Positions 58,501 through 64,000 of a stretch of 64,000 nt of DNA are shown here, piece after piece. A model generated the notes under the pieces. It was not told where the DNA came from and ran no database searches. It saw only the letters and a program-made list of their open reading frames with translations. The translations under genes and the position numbers were made by a program. This DNA is from Limonium bicolor (taxonomy: Eukaryota > Streptophyta > Magnoliopsida > Caryophyllales > Plumbaginaceae): NCBI GenBank assembly GCA_023374045.1, contig CM041777.1:477811594-477875593 (forward strand), read 5' to 3'. Within the stretch, counting starts at the first letter, position 1. Each line of letters begins with the position of its first letter.

Positions 58501-61142
58501 TTTCTTATGGTGCCTAAGAGGCAATATGAAATAGTTTTGTATAAAAACTATAGGAATAAATTAAAGGGAATAAAAATATCATATCAAATGATATTAGAAT
58601 GTGGTATAGCATTACATAATGTTATGTGGTCAAATAGAATTTAAATAAATTCAAGGGCTTTACCGAATTGATAGAGTTTGGAAAATGAATTTTAGACTAA
58701 GGTCTATAATGTTATAAATGTTATAACAATTATTTGGTATTAAGGTGGTTTAATGAAATTAATACAAATAAGGTATTCACATTAAATGGTGTGATAAACT
58801 ATAAGTGAATGGGATTTATAAACTAAGGTATTTATGGAATAAACCTTAGGAGTTGTAAATGTACAACATAAAATGTTACATAATATTAGGATAACAATCT
58901 TAATATAAGTTGTATAATATGATGCAACTAATGGGAATAATCATCTAATAAAAGATGATGAAATGTAACATAAAATATAAGAGTTTATGAAACTCATGAG
59001 AATTACCTACGTGGTAAAAATATATACATACACAAGAATAATGTATATAAGGTGGATAAATATATTTTGGTTGAAAACCTTATGATTTAATGGTGGTGGT
59101 TATTTGGAAAAAAAAATATAGTTACAAACTATAAGCTATGAATTTTGCTAAGATAATGGGTAATGAGATACAAAGAATTATAATGGATGGTGGAAAAAAA
59201 ATATATAATATAAGAATGCATGCATACATGCAACTAAAGGTTACGTACCTAAACTAGATGTGGATAAGATTAAAAGAAATATAAGGAATTAAACTTAACA
59301 GTTGAAATAGTTTTGACGTACGCGTTTTAAGTAAGAAAGCCGACTGTTTTAGAAAAACCTGCAACAAACAACTGTAGAAAACAGGGGTGAACTGTCGGGG
59401 TTACTTATAATTCGGAAATACCGGATGTAGTTAGTCATGGAGACTGACTTATAGTTTTATTACCGTTTAGAGTATACTTCTGACAAGGACGCTTGACGAG
59501 CTAACGGACAACACGGAGCGTAGGATCTTGCTGATTCATACTCCACCGTAATACAGTCAGGGTGAACGGTATGTAAAGGGGTTTGATCCGAGTTGTCCTA
59601 AGGTTGCTCCTTGGGCTCGGATTTGGTTGATATAACTTGTGATATTATGTGTCTCTGATTGTCCCTGAGGGTTTCCTCAGTTCAGGCATCTGTGTGATCT
59701 GTGATAAGATTGTTTGTCTGAATGTGATGATTAATATGCATGAACTGTATACTTATAGCTGCTTATTATTTACTGTTGTTGAGTTAACAGTATTGGTTCG
59801 TATATATGAACCTATATATATAAAACGAACTAGCGGCTATGGTGCTATCTTATATGAAATATAAGGAACGTAAGTAAAACGTTTGTAGCACTATGATAAT
59901 AACATATACATATTATCTGAGACTTTTATATGGAGCATTGGCCTTTCTATACGCCGCTCTCGTATCTAACACTGGATCTCGAGTTTACAGACTCCGGATT
60001 GGACTAATGACCTTAGTCTGCTGTGTTAGAAGATTTGGTAATGCGATGCGATGGTATAATTAATTAATTAATGGAATGGAAGTAAAGCCAAGAGGATGTG
60101 GCTCTTGGTGCGCGCTGTGATCACAAAAACGATACCAGGATGTCCGCGTACGGGTCCGTAAGTATCAAGAAAATTCCCGTGAGCTAGAATGGCTCGTTGG
60201 TCGGAGACTCTACCGTTGGAGTGGCTACTGCCGTGGGTGACCCGCCATAATATATGGGTAACTAGAGACATGTCGTTTTAACGAGACATTGTCACTAGGT
60301 ATAACTGAACAACTAAAACAATTGAGACTTATACAGTGGCGAACAATACCATGGACGAGACTTAATACTTGTTTATTATTCTCGTTGTTTCGCTTTGTTG
60401 TTCATTGGTTATACTTGTGGTTATTTTATTGTGTGTTGATGGTTGGATGGAGCCTACAAGGCTAAGGTAAATTAAATATGAAAACTGTACGCTACGGCGA
60501 ATGTACATTGTACATTATATTGTTATTACTCGATACGTTCGATATATAAATGTTGTATGGAATATTAAACGAATGTTTGGATTGGATGGATGGTTAAATG
60601 TTTATGGATATTTGGATGGTTGATTAAGTATATTATACATTTATGCTTCAGTTTTGATTATAACTGTAAAAGGGAAAAGCATGAAATCAATTAATAATAA
60701 GATGGTTAAAATGACAAGTGACCATTAGGGTCCAGGCCCGGCATACTCAGCGTCTATCGCTGATACTACACCATTTCAGGTTGTTGATCATTGTCGGAGC
60801 TGAAGAGCAGGAACAGGGTAATTGGAGATGTTGTATAGCAATGAAGATGGTGTATGGTCTTATGGTAAGGTTATGTATATTCAGGATTGGGTAGACGCTC
60901 ACTTGTCGATGTTTAAGGTTTATGGACTTAGTGTGATGTATAGGAGTTTCTCGTTATCACTGCGTTTGGCAGTTTATTTGTATTGGAAGTTGGAGGTAGT
61001 TTGGCTGCGTTGCTCGCATGGGCGAGTAACGGCCGGTGACACCCGAGTGAGTTTTGTAATGGTTATTTGTTTTTCCGCTGCGAGACGTTTTAATTATTGC
61101 TACGTGAGAGATTATATCGTGATTATTGAGAGTGGTGTTACA
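55541..61142 (+). mobile_element. element E: 5.6-kb LTR-like insertion, probable solo LTR
   Basis: It begins TGAAATACCCCAAATTAATT and ends GTGGTGTTACA. CTGGC is duplicated on both sides (55,536-55,540 and 61,143-61,147), and removing it rejoins the D RT reading [13 protein letters not shown]. The termini match those of the D LTR (TGAAATACCCC ... GTGTTAC), so a related chromovirus LTR is likely. I see no second internal LTR, PBS or protein domain, which favours one very long solo LTR over a full element. All frames are short, and no gene is supported in its 5.6 kb. The + orientation assumes the TGAAATACCCC end is the LTR start. Confidence 0.75.
57430..59290. repeat. cytosine-poor stretch in element E
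   Basis: About 1.9 kb in which the plus strand is made mostly of A, T and G. It has loose repeats such as TTACCGAAAATAAA (near 57,753 and 58,016) and AGGAATTTTTAGGAATTTAT. No gene is seen. Confidence 0.6.
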
Positions 61143-61147
61143 CTGGC

Positions 61148-61925
61148 GCTCCCCAGGGTGATACGCTCGGGCATATAAACCCCTTGTCAAGTAAATCTTT
61201 CAATTGTACTTTCAATTCGGCCATCTCTGCCGGTGCTAAACGGTACGGCGCCCTAGCAATCGGACCCGTGCCTGGTACAAGCTCTATCTCAAACTCAACT
61301 GTCCTCTGAGGTGGCATGCCAGGTAGTTCCTTCGGAAACACATCCGGGAACTCCGACACTACCGGTATGTCGGGGTCGAACTCTGGATCTCGGTGAAGGT
61401 CTTGCACATAGCAAAGGAATACCTCGTGCCCCTTTCTGAGCTCTCGGTACATGGACATGGCGGAGATTACTTTGGTCGAAGGCTCTCTCGGCCTCTGGCG
61501 GTATGATACGGTAACCCCAGATGGGCTTCTGAGCAGCAACCTGTGCTCGGCGCAGAGGATTCGCCCCTTATGCCGCTCCAACCAGTTCATCCCAATAATT
61601 AGGTCAAATCCCAAACCACTGAACTCGATGAAGGAAATGGGAAACGCCTCGCCCTTAATTTGGATAGTGGCAGCTCGGTAGTATTTCGTACACTTAACTC
61701 GCTCCTTCGACGGGAGAGTGACCATAAAGTCTGACAACTCATCAGCGTCGAGCCCCAACCTCTTCGCGAATGGTGGCGAGATGAAGGTATGTGAGGCGCC
61801 AGTGTCGAATAGTATAGTGGCATCAATGCCATTCACCGGAAAGGAACCCGTGATTATGGTGCCGCTTTTGCCGGCCTGTGTCTCGGTGAGAATACTAAGG
61901 GAACCTTCCGTACCGAGTCCACAAC
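61148..61925 (-). pseudogene. element D protease and start of RT
   Basis: A 232-codon open frame (61,138-61,836) contains the retropepsin ATILFDTGASHTFISPPFAK (D-T-G-A intact) and GFDLIIGMNWLERHKG, the second protease signature. The RT entry VVSEFPDVFPKELPGMPPQR and SPWGAP follow. The frame extends upstream to 61,925, where a 3' splice site (CAATAG) precedes GTTGTGGACTC. The element E insertion truncates it at 61,147. Protease would process Gag-Pol. Confidence 0.92.
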
Positions 61926-61994
61926 CTATTGATTCATAAGCTTTATGAGTCGAGGGTATAACGCAAGTGGGAAAAATTTGACAACCAACAACGC

Positions 61995-62000
61995 TTTATT
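61995..62000 (-). terminator. polyadenylation signal AATAAA
   Basis: AATAAA on the minus strand, about 70 nt after the AlkB stop codon, in the context TATCAATAAAGCG. It could end a short Gag-AlkB transcript. Confidence 0.5.
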
Positions 62001-62068
62001 GATAAACAACCATCATACATCGTGTGTCTCTAATACACATTACTATCACATTACATGGTGTTACAAGC

Positions 62069-62807
62069 TTAATACTTCCTAAAGGTGAGGTTCAGGCGTC
62101 CGGGCTTCAGGTGTGTGGCGTTGACCACCGTCGATGGTGCCGTATTCACCTTTATCTTCTTGATACCGTGATACAGCATTCTCGACTTACCTCCATAATT
62201 AAGACATCTCCTGACCTAAGTACCAGTTTCTCTGCGAGGTCTGCACGCTTCTGCTCGCTAAATAAGAATTTGGCATCGTCACCAATGGACCAAGACACTA
62301 CGGGCACTCCCCATTTGAGGGATTCAGCTGTCTCGTCCTTATCTTGGTGTAGACCAAGTCGTCCACCTTCTTCGTAGAAGTTAATAATACAAAGGTCCGC
62401 TTCAAGTGTAGGATCTGAATCGGCCTCTAGCTGCTGCGCGATCTCTACAACATGTGCATTAACCGCTTGGAATTCATCAGGTATTGCTGGTGGTGTTGCT
62501 CTGTCTTTGGCTCATGTCTTCTGGTATGTCTTGGTATAAGGGTTCCAGTCCTTTCCCAAGCACATCATCTTCAGCTTCATCTTCGCTCCACCAGGAAATT
62601 CGGGTGTGTAAAATCCTCCTAGACCCGCTCCTAGTTCGTTGCATTGTCGGATGATGGAAATTTGCGCTTTGGGTGTCAGGTATCCTTTTATTAAAATCAT
62701 ACCTGGACGGATGACCTGACACTGTTCGTTAGTGATGTGGTAAGTGGTGAGGTCGGCTTCTTCAAGAAGTGGGTTTGAATGGATTGGGTAACAGATATTG
62801 AAGGTTC
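62069..62807 (-). pseudogene. ALKBH1-like 2OG/Fe(II) dioxygenase inside chromovirus D
   Basis: The family removes methyl or similar groups from RNA or DNA bases using 2-oxoglutarate, O2 and Fe(II). The minus-strand reading starts at a 3' splice site (CATAG, 62,808) with FNICYPIHSNPL, then RPGMILIKGYLT, GGFYTPEFPGGAKMKLKMMC and LGKDWNPYTKTY, all like plant ALKBH1 homologues. Next come CIINFYEEGGRLGLHQDKDE (iron ligands H and D of HxD, near 62,341-62,349), PVVSWSIGDDAKFLF, SGDVLI, the distal histidine in MLYHGIKKI, and PGRLNLTFRKY with the 2OG-binding Arg, ending at TAA. One in-frame TGA (62,512-62,514) and one missing base near 62,190 disable this copy. It lacks introns of its own across 739 nt. 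Confidence 0.85.
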
Positions 62808-62965
62808 CTATGGTAGTAAATTTTATCTAACGTGAGTTCTAGTTTTAAACTAGTTCGGTTCATGCTCAATTCATGCAAGGATTTCTAGGTCACGTAAATT
62901 TTCACTCATACAAACAATTCAAACATTTAGGCATGCTCTCAAGGATCAAAGGTGTACGAATTTAC
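62808..62965 (-). other. candidate 158-nt alternative intron (gag to AlkB)
   Basis: It uses the same 5' splice site as the long intron (62,965) and the 3' splice site CTACCATAG at 62,808. Joining gives GGC TTA GGA ACC TTC AAT, in frame for both Gag and AlkB. The length is not a multiple of three. Confidence 0.55.
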
Positions 62966-63304
62966 CTAAGCCGGACTTCGTGCCGGTCCCATCTCTATCA
63001 ATGATGTGCAAGGCCGGCTGCCTCTGGGGTGCGCCCTTCTGAGGACCTTGGGACCCCTGTCCCTGTGAGGTCTGTTGGGCTGGTGCATCGCCAGATGCAA
63101 CCTCCTTGCCTTCCCTCTACTTAAAGCCTTGGTAATTGTCATGGTAGTTGCCTTGGTAGTTGTTTTGGTAGTTGCCTTTGGGTTTGGAGGGGCACTCGAA
63201 CCTCTTGTGTCCCAGCTTCCTGCAGTAGTAGCACCTTATCTCATTCCCTTGGCGATTCGCGCCAGGGTCTCCAGAGTCACCCTTACCCGTGCCGTAACCA
63301 AAAC
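62966..63304 (-). pseudogene. element D gag exon with CCHC zinc knuckle
   Basis: It opens after a 3' splice site with GFGYGTGKGDSGDPGANRQG, then a perfect CCHC knuckle, CYYCRKLGHKRFEC (63,195-63,240), for RNA binding. NYQ-rich repeats follow (GNYQNNYQGNYHDNYQG), then a stop (TAG at about 63,119), and a Gln/Gly/Pro-rich tail to RDGTGTKSGL at the 62,965 splice site. The repeats resemble arginine/glycine-free RNA-binding tails. One stop makes this copy defective. Confidence 0.8.
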
Positions 63305-63380
63305 CTATAATTCGAGAGTAAGTAGCGTTCAGTAAGTCGTTGCTAGTTCGTAAGCACCAAGGTCTAGATCAGTTTCTTAC
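63305..63380 (-). other. candidate gag intron II (76 nt)
   Basis: 5' site AAGG/GTAAGAAA at 63,380 and 3' site GAATTATAG at 63,305. Splicing gives PPK-G-FGYGTGKG in one frame. The intron has in-frame stops and is not a multiple of three. Confidence 0.6.
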
Positions 63381-63665
63381 CCTTAGGCGGATGAGTCCTC
63401 AGCGGCTTTGCAGCCACCGGTGCAGTATAGGTAAGCTGAGGTGGCTCAGGCGCCTTGCCTTTCTCGGCATGGGTACCGCTCTCCCCGGGAGCACCGGCTC
63501 CCTTCTGAGACTGCTGGGGGTAGTTTCCTTTTCTCTTCTTCCAGCCCTTTCCTTGGCCCTGATCATCATGGCTAGCAGCCTGTCATTCACCTTGCGCTTA
63601 TGCGCAATCTCCTCGTCCCTTAACTGGACGGTGATCTCCACTCGGGAGGCAGCATGGTAACACTC
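63381..63665 (-). pseudogene. element D gag middle exon
   Basis: Begins after a 3' splice site with ECYHAASRVEITVQLRDEEI, a usual end of the chromovirus gag core, and continues AHKRKVNDR. A one-base shift near 63,570 changes frame to ASHDDQGQGKGWKKRKGNYP, then a Pro/Ala/Lys-rich linker, EKGKAPEPPQLTYTAPVA, up to the next splice donor. Confidence 0.75.
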
Positions 63666-63754
63666 CTGTAATATTTAGGTGCCATATGTCACACTTGCGG
63701 TTTAAGGTATCAATTTATACAACGATGGCATTAAGGGTATAAATTGTTGTTTAC
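63666..63754 (-). other. candidate gag intron I (89 nt)
   Basis: 5' site CTCCAG/GTAAAC at 63,754 and 3' site AATATTACAG at 63,666. It joins TRFTTLQ to ECYHAAS in frame, where intronless relatives read straight through. A/T-rich with stops. Confidence 0.7.
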
Positions 63755-64000
63755 CTGGAGAGTGGTAAACCGCGTATACCCCATGCCGTACCGAAGGCGA
63801 TGGCTCAATCCGCCATAGAAGCGGTCGACCAATACATGCCGGGTGTACCCAAGGTCGGGCAACAATCGTAGAATGGAAGTGAACTTGGCATAATATTCGT
63901 CGACGGTCATCTTATCCGTCATCTTCAAGGCGTCGAGCTCTAGCCTCTTCTTCGTCTTCACATGCTCCGGATAGTACTTGTCTCGGAGTAAAGCAGCATA
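63755..64000 (-). pseudogene. element D gag core, running off the window
   Basis: Retrotrans_gag core: KYYPEHVKTKKRLELDALKM, TVDEYYAKFTSILRLLPDLG and LVDRFYGGLSHRLRYGM, open to the window edge. The start codon, 5' leader, PBS and 5' LTR are beyond base 64,000. This piece itself has no stop, so I call it pseudogene only because of the lesions downstream. Confidence 0.85.

Larger units (their letters stand above)
61926..62965 (-). other. candidate 1,040-nt intron between gag and protease
   Basis: The 5' splice site TTAG/GTAAAT is at 62,965 and the 3' splice site AATAG/GT at 61,926. Its removal joins ...KSGL-G with CGLGTEGS... in the protease frame. Its length is not a multiple of three. It holds the AlkB sequence and a polyadenylation signal. 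The sequence TAGGT is present at both edges, so an insertion with a 5-bp duplication is the alternative reading. Confidence 0.6.
51384..64000 (-). mobile_element. element D: Tekay/Del-like chromovirus with AlkB sequence
   Basis: Sense order on the minus strand: gag (from beyond 64,000), CCHC, AlkB-bearing intron, protease, RT, RNase H, integrase, chromodomain, PPT, 3' LTR. The chromodomain and the protease/RT style (ILFDTGASHTFI, FPDVFPKELPGMPPQR) fit Tekay/Del. The RT is split by element E (55,541-61,142, target duplication CTGGC). The 5' LTR and PBS are outside the window. D inserted into element C. Confidence 0.9.

Noticed and set aside
55541..61142. Element E as an autonomous retrotransposon or host gene region
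   Set aside because: No RT, integrase, gag or PBS motif was found on either strand; frames are short and scattered.
62069..62807. Plant RNA-virus AlkB as source of the dioxygenase
   Set aside because: Some flexiviruses carry AlkB, but the motif set (RPGM...LKGYL, GGFY, KMMCLGK, RLNLTFR) reads like plant ALKBH1 homologues, and no viral replicase or coat sequence is nearby. A tree would be needed to be sure.

Overview
This is plant nuclear DNA, almost certainly from an angiosperm, made of nested and mostly broken transposable elements. I found no ordinary host gene locus. The evidence is plant-type Ty1/copia and Ty3/gypsy polyproteins, a tRNA-Asp primer binding site, a LINE fragment, a hAT-like MITE and very A+T-rich filler. 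Nearly every reading frame has stops or shifts, so most genes are entered as pseudogenes.

Region 1 (1-40,329) is a large inverted duplication. Bases 1 to about 15,575 reappear in reverse complement at about 24,755-40,329 (mirrored positions sum to about 40,330). Each arm holds the same stack: an LTR-like edge, a SIRE/Maximus-like copia element (copia-1) split by a complete 7.5-kb non-autonomous Athila-like element (element A: gag plus an acidic repeat ORF, no polymerase), then a CCGAAC-rich block and part of an LTR of a second Athila element (B). The roughly 9.2-kb spacer holds the rest of B: 3' LTR, env-like ORF3 and decayed integrase, RNase H, RT and protease. B lost its 5' end at the duplication breakpoint. 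The left arm runs into the window edge, so its outer limit is unknown.

Region 2 (40,330-51,383) is a mosaic: a Tat-like LTR, a fragment related to element C, a LINE reverse transcriptase, a decayed second copia element (copia-2), and element C, which is inserted in copia-2. C has a 2.4-kb LTR carrying a 557-bp hAT-like MITE with a perfect 8-bp target duplication. A, B and C share an ordered set of non-coding modules between their coding part and the 3' LTR, which suggests common RNA-level functions.

Region 3 (51,384-64,000) is a Tekay/Del-type chromovirus (element D) on the minus strand: gag, CCHC knuckle, protease, RT, RNase H, integrase, chromodomain, 3' LTR. A 5.6-kb LTR-like insertion (element E, target duplication CTGGC) splits its RT. 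Two features of D stand out. First, gag is interrupted by GT-AG introns that each restore frame. Second, between gag and protease lies an ALKBH1-like 2-oxoglutarate/Fe(II) dioxygenase sequence. A single 5' splice site can join in frame either to this AlkB exon or to the protease exon. This alternative Gag-AlkB versus Gag-Pol layout is the strongest candidate for an undescribed system here; this copy is defective. All lineage assignments come from reading motifs, not from database searches.
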